Notes: generated from the sequence alone by a model not told the origin. A stretch of DNA of 64,000 nt from Pseudogemmobacter sp044142105 (GCF_044142105.1 NZ_JBGTYM010000011.1:45086-109085); one strand, 5' to 3'; positions 26,987 to 37,101 are shown, counted from the first letter of the stretch. Translations and numbers: made by a program.

Positions 26987-27874
26987 TCATGCCGCCACGG
27001 CCAGCGGCGCGCGGCGGGCCCGGGCGATGAACCACAGGCCGGCGGCGATCATCGGCAGGGAGAGGATCTGGCCCATGGTCAGGCCGTAGCCGGATATATG
27101 GAAGGCCAGGCCAAGGGGATTGCCCGGGCTTACGAATTGCGCATCGGGCTGGCGGACGAATTCGACGAGGAAGCGGGCGAGGCCATAGCCGGCCAGGAAC
27201 GTGCCCATGACAAGGCCCGGGCGGCGTAAGGCGCCGCCTCTCCAGGACATCCACAGGACTACCGCGCCCAGGATCAGGCCCTCGAGCGCGGCTTCGTAGA
27301 GCTGGCTCGGGTGGCGGGCGCAGGCCTGGGTGGCGGTGGCGCAGGCCTGGGCGGCCTGACCCGGGAAGATCACGCCCCAGGGCAGGTCGGTGGGGCGGCC
27401 CCACAGCTCGGCATTGATGAAATTGGCGATGCGACCGAGGAAGAGGCCGATCGGCGCGACCATGGCCATCAGATCGCCAAGGGACAGGGGGGCGATGCCC
27501 TCGCGCCGGGCAAACCACAGGCCCGCGAGCACGACGCCCAGGAAGCCGCCATGGAAGGACATGCCGCCCTCCCAGACCTTCAGGATGTCGGCGGGATTGG
27601 AAAGATATTGGCCGGGCTGGTAGAAAAGGACATAGCCAAGCCGCCCGCCCAGCATGACGCCAAGGATGATCCAGGTCAGCAGCCTTTCGACCTGCTCGCC
27701 GGTCAGCGGGGCGGGGCCGGACCACAGCCGGGGCGTGGCGACCGCGCGGGTGATCAGCCGCCAGCCGAGCAGAAGCCCGACGATGTAGGCCAGCGCATAC
27801 CAGCGCAGCGCGAAGGTCATGTCGCCGATCGGGATCGAGACGATCTCGGGCGAGATGTTAGGGAAGGGGATCAT
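26987..27874 (-). CDS. lgt: Prolipoprotein diacylglyceryl transferase
   Basis: A 295-residue, seven-helix inner-membrane enzyme that adds diacylglycerol to the lipobox cysteine of lipoproteins. Family motifs are RWYALAYIVG, GGMSFHGGFLG (about 104-114), the Lgt signature GRIANFINAELWGRPT (about 146-161) and RHPSQLYEAALEG. The length is normal. It is the first gene of the lgt, MidA-type, pgeF operon and divergent from ubiK. Confidence 0.95.
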   Translation of the reverse strand: MIPFPNISPEIVSIPIGDMTFALRWYALAYIVGLLLGWRLITRAVATPRLWSGPAPLTGEQVERLLTWIILGVMLGGRLGYVLFYQPGQYLSNPADILKVWEGGMSFHGGFLGVVLAGLWFARREGIAPLSLGDLMAMVAPIGLFLGRIANFINAELWGRPTDLPWGVIFPGQAAQACATATQACARHPSQLYEAALEGLILGAVVLWMSWRGGALRRPGLVMGTFLAGYGLARFLVEFVRQPDAQFVSPGNPLGLAFHISGYGLTMGQILSLPMIAAGLWFIARARRAPLAVAA

Positions 27875-28009
27875 GCCCGTCTCCTGCTGGCTGCGTTTCG
27901 TCGTTTGTCGGGCGGGCAGGGGGGGAAGTCAACCGCAGGGCCGGGCCGACCCGCGGGCTTGTGAAGGAGGACGCCCGCGCGCATATAGGGGAAAAGCCAG
28001 GAGGCGCCG

Positions 28010-28264
28010 ATGCAAAGCCGCAACAAGTTCTTCGATGACATGAGCCAGCTTATGACCAATGCGATGGGCGTGGCGCAGGGGGCCAAGACCGAGGCCGAGA
28101 CGGCGTTCAAGGGCATGGTCGATCGCTGGATGGCGGATCGCAATTTCGTGAGCCGCGACGAGTTCGACGCGGTGCGGGCCATGGCGCAGAAGGCGCGGGA
28201 AGACAACGAGGCGCTGGCCGCGCGGATCGCGGCGCTTGAGGCGGCACTGGCGGCCAAGGTCTGA
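28010..28264 (+). CDS. ubiK: UbiK-family accessory factor (YqiC/BMFP)
   Basis: An 84-residue protein. An amphipathic N-terminal half (FFDDMSQLMTNAMGVAQGAK) is followed by a coiled coil from about 48 to 82 (DEFDAVRAMAQKAREDNEAL), the BMFP pattern. UbiK helps the ubiquinone-synthesis complex and binds membranes. The ATG at 28010 is preceded by AGGAGGCGCCG, a good site. It is divergent from lgt. Confidence 0.85.
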   Translation: MQSRNKFFDDMSQLMTNAMGVAQGAKTEAETAFKGMVDRWMADRNFVSRDEFDAVRAMAQKAREDNEALAARIAALEAALAAKV

Positions 28265-28418
28265 AACCGCGCGCGATCCTTCGGCGAAGGATATGGGTGC
28301 GGGTGCCGGGACGCGGCCCTTGCCATGGGCGCACAGGGCCGGTGCGGCAAAGGACCTAGGCGGCAGGCGGGAGCGGGCCTATCTTTTCCGCTGAACCCCT
28401 GACCCGAAAGGCCCCGCC

Positions 28419-28925
28419 ATGTCCGGTCCTGCCACGCCCGCCTCTGCGCCCGTCCTGCCCGCCGAAACCCGCATCGGCCATGTCCATCTCAAGGTCGCGG
28501 ATCTGGACCGCGCCATCGCCTTCTATTCCGGGATTCTCGGCTTCGAGATCACCCAGCGCTATGGCACGCAGGCGGCCTTCCTGTCGGCGGGCGGCTATCA
28601 TCACCATATCGGGCTGAACACCTGGGATTCGAAGGGCGCGAGCCCGCCGCCGCCCGGTCATACGGGGCTTTACCACACGGCGATCCTGTTTCCCGACCGC
28701 AAGGCTCTGGCGCAGGTCTTGAAGCGACTGGTCGACGCGGGCTGGCCCCTGACCGGCGCATCCGACCATGGCGTGAGCGAAGCGCTGTATCTGGACGACC
28801 CCGATGGCAATGGGGTGGAGCTTTATCGCGACCGGCCCGAGGCCGACTGGCCGCGCGATGACACCGGCGCGCTGAAGATGGTGACGAAACGGCTGGACCT
28901 CGAGGCGCTTCTGGCCGAGGCCTGA
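28419..28925 (+). CDS. VOC-family dioxygenase/glyoxalase (CatE-like)
   Basis: A 168-residue single-module vicinal-oxygen-chelate protein. It contains IGHVHLKVADLDRAIAFYSG with the first metal His (about 21), GGYHHHIGLNTW, TGLYHTAILFPD and DDPDGNGVELYRDRP with the metal Glu (about 134). CatE-like members open catechol rings, while others isomerise glyoxal adducts; which this is cannot be told. It stands alone and is convergent with the TIGR02186 gene (4-base gap). Confidence 0.85.
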   Translation: MSGPATPASAPVLPAETRIGHVHLKVADLDRAIAFYSGILGFEITQRYGTQAAFLSAGGYHHHIGLNTWDSKGASPPPPGHTGLYHTAILFPDRKALAQVLKRLVDAGWPLTGASDHGVSEALYLDDPDGNGVELYRDRPEADWPRDDTGALKMVTKRLDLEALLAEA

Positions 28926-28929
28926 GGCG

Positions 28930-29712
28930 TCAGGCGCGCACGAAGCGGAAGGCGGCGCTGGCGGCCCAGCCCGAGGCGGCGGCCAGGACAAGCGACAGCA
29001 GGCCGTAGATCAGGGGCCGATCCTGGGCGAGATTGAAGATGGCGCGCTCGAGCCCCTCTTTCCGCACACCGATCAGGCGTTCCTGGCTGGCGACGATCTT
29101 GCCGCCGCGCAGCAGGAAGATGCGCACCTTGTAGCCACCTTCGGTCAGATTCGCGGGCAGGGCCACATCGGCGCGGAAGAGGGTGGCGTCGGTCAGCTGC
29201 ACCTTGCCTTCGGAAAGACGGTAGCGGCCTTCATCGGCGCGCACACGCTCCAGCGCCTCGATGAACGTGGGGGCGTTTTCGGCCTCGGAGGCGATCCCCA
29301 CGGCGCGGATCACCCGGTCGATTGTGATCGAATGGCGCAGGTTCTCGGTGTGGGAAAGGATCTTGTCGATCGGGCCAGTGGTGACCACGGAATAGAACGA
29401 GGGCGCGCTGTCGATGGTGACGGCGGCATCGTTGATCCAGATCCCGGCGACGCGGTCCTTGCGACGCACCACGACCGGCACGGAAGGGCCTTCGACGGTG
29501 ACGATGACTTCGAGCTTGCCCTCGGGGATCGGCGTCTCGCGCTTGACCGCGCCATAGATGAGGATTTCCGAGCCGTCGAAATTCGCGGTGATCGAGACAC
29601 GGCTCTGGCTGAGGCCCGCGACGATGGCCTCGGGCGGCGGTTCCTGCGCGCGCGCCGTCGCGGCGAGAAGGCCAAGCGCGACGGTGAGGGCGATGAACAG
29701 GCGCGCGGTCAT
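28930..29712 (-). CDS. TIGR02186-family membrane-anchored protein
   Basis: A 260-residue protein with a signal peptide (cleavage after ARA near 22), a beta-rich periplasmic region from about 25 to 225 and a C-terminal membrane segment (PLIYGLLSLVLAAASGWAAS). It matches the conserved alphaproteobacterial family TIGR02186, which is found next to TauE-type permeases. The function is unknown. The 4-base ATGA overlap with the TauE gene suggests they work together in anion export (inference). Confidence 0.85.
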   Translation of the reverse strand: MTARLFIALTVALGLLAATARAQEPPPEAIVAGLSQSRVSITANFDGSEILIYGAVKRETPIPEGKLEVIVTVEGPSVPVVVRRKDRVAGIWINDAAVTIDSAPSFYSVVTTGPIDKILSHTENLRHSITIDRVIRAVGIASEAENAPTFIEALERVRADEGRYRLSEGKVQLTDATLFRADVALPANLTEGGYKVRIFLLRGGKIVASQERLIGVRKEGLERAIFNLAQDRPLIYGLLSLVLAAASGWAASAAFRFVRA

Positions 29713-30629
29713 GGCAGCGAGACCGCGGTGACGGAATAAAGCTCGTCGGGGCGCAGCAGAAGATCGGCCGCGATGCGCAGGCTGACGGCCAGAACGAGAA
29801 GCGAAAGCAGGACGCGCAGCTGTTCGGCCCGCAGCCGCACGCCGACGCGGGCGCCGATCTGGGCGCCGATCACGCCGCCGAAGATGAGGAGCAGCGCCAG
29901 CATCATGTCGACGGTCTGGCTGGTCACGGCATGCATGACGGTGGTGAAGGCGGTGACGAAGATGATCTGGAACAGCGAGGTGCCGATCACGACCTTGGTG
30001 GGCATGCCCAGAAGGTAGATCATGGCGGGCACCATGATGAAGCCGCCGCCGACGCCCATGATCGCGGCCAGGAAGCCCACCAGCGCGCCGACCAGCAGGG
30101 GCGGGATCACGCTGATATACAGGCCCGAGGCGCGGAACTTCATCTTGAAGGGCAGGCCATGCACCCAGTTATGGGTATGGCCACGCCGCACCGTGCCGCC
30201 GGGCTTTCCGCTGCGCAACAGGGCGCGGAGCGATTCCTGCAACATCATCAGCCCGATCAGGCCGAGAAAGAGCACATAGGAGAGCTGGACGAAGAGGTCG
30301 ATCTGGCCCAGCGCCTTCATCCAGGCGAAGACCCAGATGCCGACTGCGGATCCGGCCATGCCGCCGATGAAGAGCACGATCCCCATGCGGAAATCGACCG
30401 CCTTGCGCTTGAGCTGCGCCAGAACGCCCGAGACAGAGGAAGCGACGACCTGATTTGCCCCGGTCGCCACGGCGACGGCGGGGGGAACGCCGATGAAGAA
30501 GAGGAGCGGCGTGATCAGGAAGCCGCCGCCCACGCCGAACATGCCCGAGAGGAACCCCACGACCCCGCCGATCCCGAGAATCAGGAAGGCGTCGACCGAG
30601 ACCTCGGCGATGGGGAGGTAGATCTGCAT
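29709..30629 (-). CDS. TauE/SafE-family anion (sulfite) exporter
   Basis: A 306-residue membrane permease with two related halves. Each half begins with a glycine-rich helix: GGVVGFLSGMFGVGGGFLITP (in two motifs, about 20-40) and VGFLAAIMGVGGGFIMVPAM (about 178-197). These are the TauE/SafE hallmarks. Family members export sulfite, sulfoacetate or related anions. It is cotranscribed with the TIGR02186 gene downstream. Confidence 0.9.
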   Translation of the reverse strand: MQIYLPIAEVSVDAFLILGIGGVVGFLSGMFGVGGGFLITPLLFFIGVPPAVAVATGANQVVASSVSGVLAQLKRKAVDFRMGIVLFIGGMAGSAVGIWVFAWMKALGQIDLFVQLSYVLFLGLIGLMMLQESLRALLRSGKPGGTVRRGHTHNWVHGLPFKMKFRASGLYISVIPPLLVGALVGFLAAIMGVGGGFIMVPAMIYLLGMPTKVVIGTSLFQIIFVTAFTTVMHAVTSQTVDMMLALLLIFGGVIGAQIGARVGVRLRAEQLRVLLSLLVLAVSLRIAADLLLRPDELYSVTAVSLP

Positions 30630-30712
30630 GGGCCGGGCGCGGGGAACTGGAAGAGGAGTGTCTGGCCAAAGGCTTGCGCGCCTTGGGCCGCGAAGTCAAA
30701 TCACCTGCGCGC

Positions 30713-31516
<804 letters not shown>

Positions 31517-31540
31517 GTCAGGTCTTTCGCTTTCGGCTGG

Positions 31541-31605
31541 CCCTGGGGGCGCTTCGCCCCCGGACCCCCGGAGGATATTTATGAAGGGCAGAACCGAAGA
31601 AGCGG
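31541..31605. repeat. GC-rich intergenic repeat, copy B
   Basis: Hairpin GGGGGCG-CTT-CGCCCCC (31545-31561), then CGGACCCCCGGAGGATATTT, in the opposite orientation to copies A, C and D. It lies just upstream of the PNP gene. Confidence 0.7.
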
Positions 31606-31689
31606 CAAGGCCTGGCTGCGGCCGGTTTGCCCCGCGAGCGGTCCCTCTCCGGGCCATGCATCGCGGCGTGGTCCTTTCCTTTCCGCGCT

Positions 31690-31750
31690 ATTGCCTCTTC
31701 TGTTCGCAAATATCCCACGGGGGTCCGGGGGTGTGAAACCCCCGGGGATG
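31690..31750. repeat. GC-rich intergenic repeat, copy C
   Basis: CTTCTGTTCGCAAATATCCC, then GGGGGTCCGG and a stem CCGGGGGT / ACCCCCGG (31725-31745). It forms a head-to-head pair with copy B about 100 bases away, between PNP and the permease gene. Confidence 0.7.
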
Positions 31751-31773
31751 GGGCAGGGTGGATCGCGTCCGGG

Positions 31774-32742
31774 TCAGCGCTCCTTCACATAGGGCTCGCC
31801 CCCGGCGCGGGGCGGGATGGCCTTGCCGACGAAGCCCGCAAGGACGAAGACGGTCAGGACATAGGGCAGCGCGTCGAGGAAGGGCACCGGCACCTTCACC
31901 CGCACCACCCATTCCACCACATCGGGACGCAGTGCGAGGGCCTGGAAGAAGCCGAACAGGAGGCAGGCCCACATCGCCGCGACCGGGCGCCATTTGGCGA
32001 AGATCAGCGCCGCGAGCGCGATATAGCCGCGGCCCGCCGTCATGTCCTTGCCGAAGCCGGCCTGGAGCGCGGTGGCCATATAGGCGCCGGCGAGACCGCA
32101 GAGGATGCCGGTGATCATCAGGGCCGAGAAGCGCAGGCGGGTCACCGAGATCCCGGCCGTGTCGACGGCGGCGGGGTTTTCGCCCACCGCGCGCAGGCGC
32201 AGGCCAAAGCGGGTGCGGTAGAGTGCCCACCAGGTCAGGGCCACGCAGGCGAAGGCGACATAGACCAGAAGGGCATGGCCCGAGATCACCTCGGCATAGA
32301 AGGGGCCGACCAGCGGGATGGCGCGGGCTTCCTCGGCGAAGGGCAGGGTGATGGTGCCGAAGCGGGCGGCGCCTTCCAGCGGCGGGGTGCGGCCGCCCTG
32401 GCCGAACAGCCGCTGCGCGACGAGGACGGTCAGGCCGGCGGCGAGGAAGTTCAGCGCCACGCCGGAGATGAGCTGGTTGCCGCGGAAGGTGATCGAGGTC
32501 AGGCCGTGGATCAGCGCGAAGAGGAGCGAGCCGCCGATCGCGGCCAGAAGCCCGAGCCAGGCCGAGCCGGTCAGTGCCGCCACGGTGCCCGCGCACATGG
32601 CGGCGGCCAGCATCTTGCCCTCGAGCCCGATGTCGAAGACGCCGGAGCGTTCGGAATAGAGCCCGGCGAGGCAGGCGAAAAGCAAGGGCGTCGCGAAGCG
32701 CAGCGCCGTGTCGAGGATCTGAAGGAGGGTGTTGTAATCCAT
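31774..32742 (-). CDS. Nucleoside ABC transporter permease 2 (BmpA system)
   Basis: A 322-residue permease of the BPD_transp_2 group (as in NupQ/YufQ), with about nine to ten helices and the typical VFDIGLEGKMLAAAM (about 34-48) and GRGYIALAALIFAKWRP near 245. It forms the membrane channel with the other permease. The ATG at 32742 shares one base with the upstream stop (TGATG); the GTG just before it (32745) is an equal alternative. It is the last gene of the importer operon. Confidence 0.9.
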   Translation of the reverse strand: MDYNTLLQILDTALRFATPLLFACLAGLYSERSGVFDIGLEGKMLAAAMCAGTVAALTGSAWLGLLAAIGGSLLFALIHGLTSITFRGNQLISGVALNFLAAGLTVLVAQRLFGQGGRTPPLEGAARFGTITLPFAEEARAIPLVGPFYAEVISGHALLVYVAFACVALTWWALYRTRFGLRLRAVGENPAAVDTAGISVTRLRFSALMITGILCGLAGAYMATALQAGFGKDMTAGRGYIALAALIFAKWRPVAAMWACLLFGFFQALALRPDVVEWVVRVKVPVPFLDALPYVLTVFVLAGFVGKAIPPRAGGEPYVKER

Positions 32743-33905
32743 CACGCAGCCCCCCCGACAACGGGTTTCGGGCGGCGGAACAGCGAGAAGATCCGCGTCA
32801 GAAGCATGCGTACCCCCACATCCAGCGCGCCGGTGAACAGGATAACGAGACCCTGCACCACGACCCGCATCTCGATCGGGATCTTGGTCCAGAGGCCGAG
32901 TTCGGCCCCGCCCTGGAACAGGAAGCCGAAGAGGAAGGCCGCGAGCACGACGCCGAGCGGGTGGTTGCGGCCCATGAGCGCCACCGCGATGCCGATGAAG
33001 CCAGCACCCGAGGCCGAGTTCTGCACCAGACGCCCCGCCTCGCCCATGACGTTGTTGATCGCCATCAGACCGGCCAAGCCGCCCGACAGGATCATGGCGA
33101 TCATGATGATCTTCGTCGCGCTGATGCCAGCGTAGCGCGCCGCCGCCTCGGACTTGCCGAAGGCGCGGATGTCATAACCAAGGCGCGTGCGCCACAGCAG
33201 CGCCCAGACGCCAAGCGCGAGCAGGAGCGCCACGAAGAAGGTGACGTTGGCCGGGACGATCTGGTAGTCGATATTGCCCGCGGCATTCAGCTTGACCGCG
33301 CCATCGGCGGTGTAGCGCTGGAACAGGTGCTGCAGTCCCGGGATTTCGTGAAAGCGCGGCAGGGCGGCGTCGGGCCCGAAACGGGCCGTGGCCGGGTCCA
33401 TCTGACCGGCCGGGCGCAGCACATCGACCAGAAGGAAGATCAGAAGGCTGGCCGCGATATAGTTGAACATGATCGTGGTGATCACGATATGGCTGCCGCG
33501 TTTCGCCTGAAGCCAGGCCGGGATCGCGGCCCAGGCCGCCCCGAACAGCGCCGCGCCGCAGGCTGCGCCGAGGAGCGCCAGCGTCCAATGCGGCCAGGGG
33601 ATGTACAAGAGCGCCAGCGCGACACCCAGGCCGCCGAGTTGCGCCTGCCCCTCGCCGCCGATGTTGAACAGGCCGGCATGGAAGGCCATGGTCACGGCGA
33701 GGCCGGTGAAGATGAAGCTGGTGGTATAGTATAGCGTATAGCCCCAGCCGCTTGCGGTCATCACCGTGCCCTGGATCATCACATCCAGCGCCTCGAGCGG
33801 GTCCTGGCCGATGGCGAGGATGACAAGCGCCGAGCAGAGCGCGGCGAGAAGAAGCGAGACCAGCGGCACCAGCGTGACATCGGCCCATTTCGGCAGGCGG
33901 TCCAT
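32742..33905 (-). CDS. Nucleoside ABC transporter permease 1 (BmpA system)
   Basis: A 387-residue permease (NupP/YufP-like), longer than its partner because of an external loop near 145-195. It shows LFNIGGEGQAQLGGLGVALA (about 83-102) and the C-terminal IGIAVALMGRNHPLGVVLAA. Together with the neighbouring permease it makes the heterodimeric channel. It shares one base each with the ATP-binding gene upstream and permease 2 downstream. Confidence 0.9.
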   Translation of the reverse strand: MDRLPKWADVTLVPLVSLLLAALCSALVILAIGQDPLEALDVMIQGTVMTASGWGYTLYYTTSFIFTGLAVTMAFHAGLFNIGGEGQAQLGGLGVALALLYIPWPHWTLALLGAACGAALFGAAWAAIPAWLQAKRGSHIVITTIMFNYIAASLLIFLLVDVLRPAGQMDPATARFGPDAALPRFHEIPGLQHLFQRYTADGAVKLNAAGNIDYQIVPANVTFFVALLLALGVWALLWRTRLGYDIRAFGKSEAAARYAGISATKIIMIAMILSGGLAGLMAINNVMGEAGRLVQNSASGAGFIGIAVALMGRNHPLGVVLAAFLFGFLFQGGAELGLWTKIPIEMRVVVQGLVILFTGALDVGVRMLLTRIFSLFRRPKPVVGGAA

Positions 33906-35446
33906 CAGGCGGCTTCCCCCTTGGGCGTGTCGGTGATCCCGGCCATCAACAGGCCCAGTTCGCGTTCATTGGTGGTCTCGGGGTCGCGTGTGCCCATGAT
34001 CTGTCCGTCGAACATCACGGCGATGCGGTCGGACAGCGAGAGAATCTCGTCCAGTTCGACCGAGACCAGCAGGATCGCAGCCCCGGCGTCGCGCAATGCG
34101 ATGAGCTGTTTGTGGATGAATTCGATGGCGCCGATATCGACGCCGCGGGTGGGCTGGCCGACCAGAAGAAGCGTCGGGTTCTGCTCGAACTCGCGGGCGA
34201 CGACGATCTTCTGCTGGTTGCCGCCCGAGAAGTTCTTGGCGGCGAGCCAGCAATCGGGCGGGCGCACGTCGAAAGTTTCCATCTTGCGCCGCGTGTCGTC
34301 GCGCAGGGCGTCATTCGACATGAACAGCGCATTGGCCTGATATTTAGGATCGTCGGAATAGCCGAAGGCGACGTTTTCCCAGGCGGTGAAATCGAGGATC
34401 AGCCCGTGATGCTGGCGGTCTTCGGGCACATGGCCGACCCCCGCCGCGCGGCGGCTGCGGCCATCGGCCCCAGCGCCCGACAGGGGCAGGGGGGCGCCGC
34501 TGAGACGGACAGTGCCGGTTGCCGGCATCATGCCGCCCAGGGCGGCGAGAAGTTCCGACTGGCCATTGCCCGCCACCCCGGCAATGCCAAGGATTTCTCC
34601 GGCGCGGATCTCAAGGCTGACGCCCTTCAGCCGTTCGACGCCATGTTCGTCGCGGACGCGCAGATCCGCGACCTCCAGCACCAACGCGCCGGGCCGGGCC
34701 GGGGGTTTTTCCACCTCCAGCAGAACCTTGCGACCGACCATCAGCTCGGCCAGCGCCTCGGGGCTGGTCTCGGCGGTCTTGACGGTGGCGACCATGGTGC
34801 CGCGGCGCATGACGCTGACATTGTCAGTGGCCTCCATGATCTCGCGCAGCTTGTGGGTGATCAGGATGACGGTCTTGCCCTGCGCCTTCAGCCCCTTGAG
34901 AATGCGGAACAGGTGATCGGCCTCGTCCGGGGTCAGGACGCCGGTGGGTTCGTCGAGGATCAGGATATCGGCCTGGCGGTAAAGGGCCTTGAGGATCTCG
35001 ACCCGCTGCTGATGGCCGACGGACAGGTCCTCGATCATCGCGTCGGGATCGACATCGAGATCGTATTCCTGCGCCAGCCGCTGCAATTCGGCCCGCGCCT
35101 TGCGCAGGCTGGGGCCGAGCAGCGCGCCTTCCTCGGCGCCCAGGACGACGTTTTCGAGGACGGTGAAATTCTGCACCAGCTTGAAATGCTGGAAGACCAT
35201 GCCGATGCCGGCGCGGATGGCGCTCTGGCTGTCGGGGATGGCGGTCGGGGTACCGTTGATCAGGATCTGGCCGCTATCGGCCTTGTAGAAGCCGTAGAGG
35301 ATGGACATCAGGGTCGACTTGCCGGCCCCGTTCTCGCCGATGATGCCGTGGATCGTGCCCTTCGGCACGGCGATGTTGATGTCCTTATTGGCCTGCACCG
35401 GGCCGAAGGCCTTGGAGATGCCCTTCAGCTCGATGGCATGGGCCAT
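33905..35446 (-). CDS. Nucleoside ABC transporter ATP-binding protein (double NBD)
   Basis: A 513-residue ATPase with two nucleotide-binding halves, as in sugar and nucleoside importers. The first half has GENGAGKSTLMSILYGFY (Walker A), LSVGHQQRVEILKALYR and LILDEPTGVLTP. The second half has a degenerate Walker A (GVAGNGQSELLAALGG), FSGGNQQKIVVAREF and VGQPTRGVDIGAIEF, the form typical of this class. The start is uncertain: ATG at 35446 fits where homologues begin, while ATG at 35497 overlaps the upstream stop but would encode 17 residues across a strong hairpin. Confidence 0.9.
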   Translation of the reverse strand: MAHAIELKGISKAFGPVQANKDINIAVPKGTIHGIIGENGAGKSTLMSILYGFYKADSGQILINGTPTAIPDSQSAIRAGIGMVFQHFKLVQNFTVLENVVLGAEEGALLGPSLRKARAELQRLAQEYDLDVDPDAMIEDLSVGHQQRVEILKALYRQADILILDEPTGVLTPDEADHLFRILKGLKAQGKTVILITHKLREIMEATDNVSVMRRGTMVATVKTAETSPEALAELMVGRKVLLEVEKPPARPGALVLEVADLRVRDEHGVERLKGVSLEIRAGEILGIAGVAGNGQSELLAALGGMMPATGTVRLSGAPLPLSGAGADGRSRRAAGVGHVPEDRQHHGLILDFTAWENVAFGYSDDPKYQANALFMSNDALRDDTRRKMETFDVRPPDCWLAAKNFSGGNQQKIVVAREFEQNPTLLLVGQPTRGVDIGAIEFIHKQLIALRDAGAAILLVSVELDEILSLSDRIAVMFDGQIMGTRDPETTNERELGLLMAGITDTPKGEAA

Positions 35447-35455
35447 ATGCGAGAC

Positions 35456-35478
35456 GGGGGCGGCCACGGGCCGCCCCC
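35456..35478 (-). promoter_or_regulatory. Intercistronic hairpin between binding-protein and ATPase genes
   Basis: GGGGGCGGCC-ACG-GGCCGCCCCC, a 10-bp perfect stem with a 3-base loop and no T tract. Such stems after the binding-protein gene often protect its mRNA or reduce downstream expression, giving excess binding protein. Confidence 0.65.
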
Positions 35479-35496
35479 CTTCCGATGCTGCGGCCA

Positions 35497-36492
35497 TCAG
35501 AACGTGGCGGCCGGGCAGGTGTTGTCGGACATGTAGTCATGCACCTTGATCTCGCCCGCCTTGATCTTGGCCGCGGCGTCATCAACCTTGGCGACCATCT
35601 CGGGGGTCACGAGCGAGGCGTTGTTCTCGTCCATGGCATAGCCGACGCCATCGTTGGCCAGACCCATCACCTCGAGGCCGGGCTTGAGGTCGGTGCCTTC
35701 CTTGAAGGCGCTGTAGACGGCATTGTCGACGCGCTTCATCATCGAGGTCAGCACCGAACCGGGATGCAGGTAATTCTGGTTCGAGTCGACGCCGATCGAC
35801 AGGATGCCCTCATCGGCAGCGGCCTGCAGCACGCCCACGCCCGTGCCACCGGCGGCGGCATAGATCACGTCGGCGCCCTGGGCCTTCTGGCCCTTGGCCA
35901 GTTCGGCGCCCTTGACCGGATCGTTCCAGGCCGCCGGGGTGGTGCCGGTCATGTTGAGGACGATCTTGATGTCGGGGTTTACCGCCTTGGCGCCTTCGGC
36001 ATAGCCGCAGCCGAATTTGCGGATCAGCGGGATGTCCATGCCGCCGATGAAGCCGACAGTGCCGGTCTTCGAGGCCATGGCGGCCAGCATGCCGACCAGA
36101 TAGCTGCCCTCATGCTCGGTGAAGACGACCGATTTCACGTTGGGGGCATCGACGACCATGTCGATGATGGCGAATTTGGTGTCGGGGAAATCGGGGGCGA
36201 CCTTGGCCAGCACATCGCCGAAGGCGAAGCCGGTCATCACCACCGGGTTGGCGCCAGCCTCGGCCAGACGGCGCAGCGCCTGTTCGCGCTGGGCCTCGTC
36301 CTGCATTTCCAGTTCCTTGTAGGTGCCGCCGGTTTCCTTGGCCCATTTCTCGGCGCCGTTGAAGGCGGCCTCGTTGAAGGATTTGTCGAACTTGCCGCCA
36401 AGGTCGTAGATGATCGCCGGGTCGGCGGTGGCCATGCCGGCCATGAGCGCCATGGCGGCGGTCACCCCCGCAAGGGATTTCATCAGGGTCAT
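35497..36492 (-). CDS. BMP-family nucleoside-binding lipoprotein/periplasmic protein
   Basis: A 331-residue BMP (PnrA-like) substrate-binding protein. The signal peptide is MTLMKSLAGVTAAMALMAGM, with probable cleavage after ATA near 23 and no lipobox cysteine. The mature protein starts DPAIIYDLGGKFDKSFNEAA, the family hallmark, and contains FIGGMDIPLIRKFGCGYAEG and VIYAAAGGTGVGVLQAA. Family members bind purine or other nucleosides. The ATG at 36492 follows GGGAG at 8 bases. It is the first gene of the importer operon, with a promoter at 36579-36607. Confidence 0.92.
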   Translation of the reverse strand: MTLMKSLAGVTAAMALMAGMATADPAIIYDLGGKFDKSFNEAAFNGAEKWAKETGGTYKELEMQDEAQREQALRRLAEAGANPVVMTGFAFGDVLAKVAPDFPDTKFAIIDMVVDAPNVKSVVFTEHEGSYLVGMLAAMASKTGTVGFIGGMDIPLIRKFGCGYAEGAKAVNPDIKIVLNMTGTTPAAWNDPVKGAELAKGQKAQGADVIYAAAGGTGVGVLQAAADEGILSIGVDSNQNYLHPGSVLTSMMKRVDNAVYSAFKEGTDLKPGLEVMGLANDGVGYAMDENNASLVTPEMVAKVDDAAAKIKAGEIKVHDYMSDNTCPAATF

Positions 36493-36578
36493 CGGTTTTC
36501 TCCCGGTTGAACAAACCATTGCCGCCCGGTTCTTGCGGGGCCAAAGCACCGGCCGCCTGCGGGCGTTTCATTCGTCAG

Positions 36579-36607
36579 ATTACGCGCCAAGGCCCTGCGG
36601 GGGTCAA
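36579..36607 (-). promoter_or_regulatory. Promoter candidate for the nucleoside importer operon
   Basis: On the minus strand TTGACC (36607-36602), a 17-base spacer and CGTAAT (36584-36579). Both boxes are close to the sigma-70 consensus, and they lie 87 bases before the binding-protein start. Confidence 0.5.
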
Positions 36608-36687
36608 GTCGGATTCGCGAGCGGCAGGCGGCGTTCCTGACCTTTTGGTCAAGTTCCGCCGGGGCAGGGCCGCGGGAACGGGCGGGC

Positions 36688-37101
36688 TCAGAGCGCCCGG
36701 GTCATCACCAGCGCATCGACCCGCGGGCCTTCGGGCGTGGTGTAATAGCCGCGGCGCCGGCCGGACAGGGTGAAACCCTGCGATTCGTAGAGTTTGACGG
36801 CACCGGGGTTCTCGGCGCTGACCTCAAGAAAGGCCTGATCGGCCCCGCGCAACCGGGCCTGATAGAGAAAGCGCGACAGCAGTTTCGCGCCAAGGCCAAG
36901 GCGGCGGGATTCCGGCGCGACGGCCAGGGTCAGAAGCTCTGCCTCGCCCGCGACCGCGCGACCGACAAGGAAGCCCGCATCGCCCTCGACCAGCAGGAAG
37001 GCAAGGGGATCGGCGGTGAAGCTGGCGAAATCGGCGGCGGACCAGGGGGGCGGGCTGCGAAAGCAGCGGGCGTGGAGCGCGGCGAGCTGGTCGGGCGTCA
37101 C
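36688..37101 (-). CDS. rimI: Ribosomal-protein-alanine N-acetyltransferase RimI
   Basis: A 137-residue GNAT protein. The acetyl-CoA motif is VAPESRRLGLGAKLLSRFL (about 67-85, the R-x-x-G-x-G/A loop), followed by FLEVSAENPGAVKLYESQGF and RRGYYTTPEGPRVDALVM, all RimI-like. RimI acetylates the N-terminal alanine of ribosomal protein S18 in E. coli. Its place right after tsaB (7-base gap) supports the name, since the two are often neighbours. Confidence 0.88.
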   Translation of the reverse strand: MTPDQLAALHARCFRSPPPWSAADFASFTADPLAFLLVEGDAGFLVGRAVAGEAELLTLAVAPESRRLGLGAKLLSRFLYQARLRGADQAFLEVSAENPGAVKLYESQGFTLSGRRRGYYTTPEGPRVDALVMTRAL

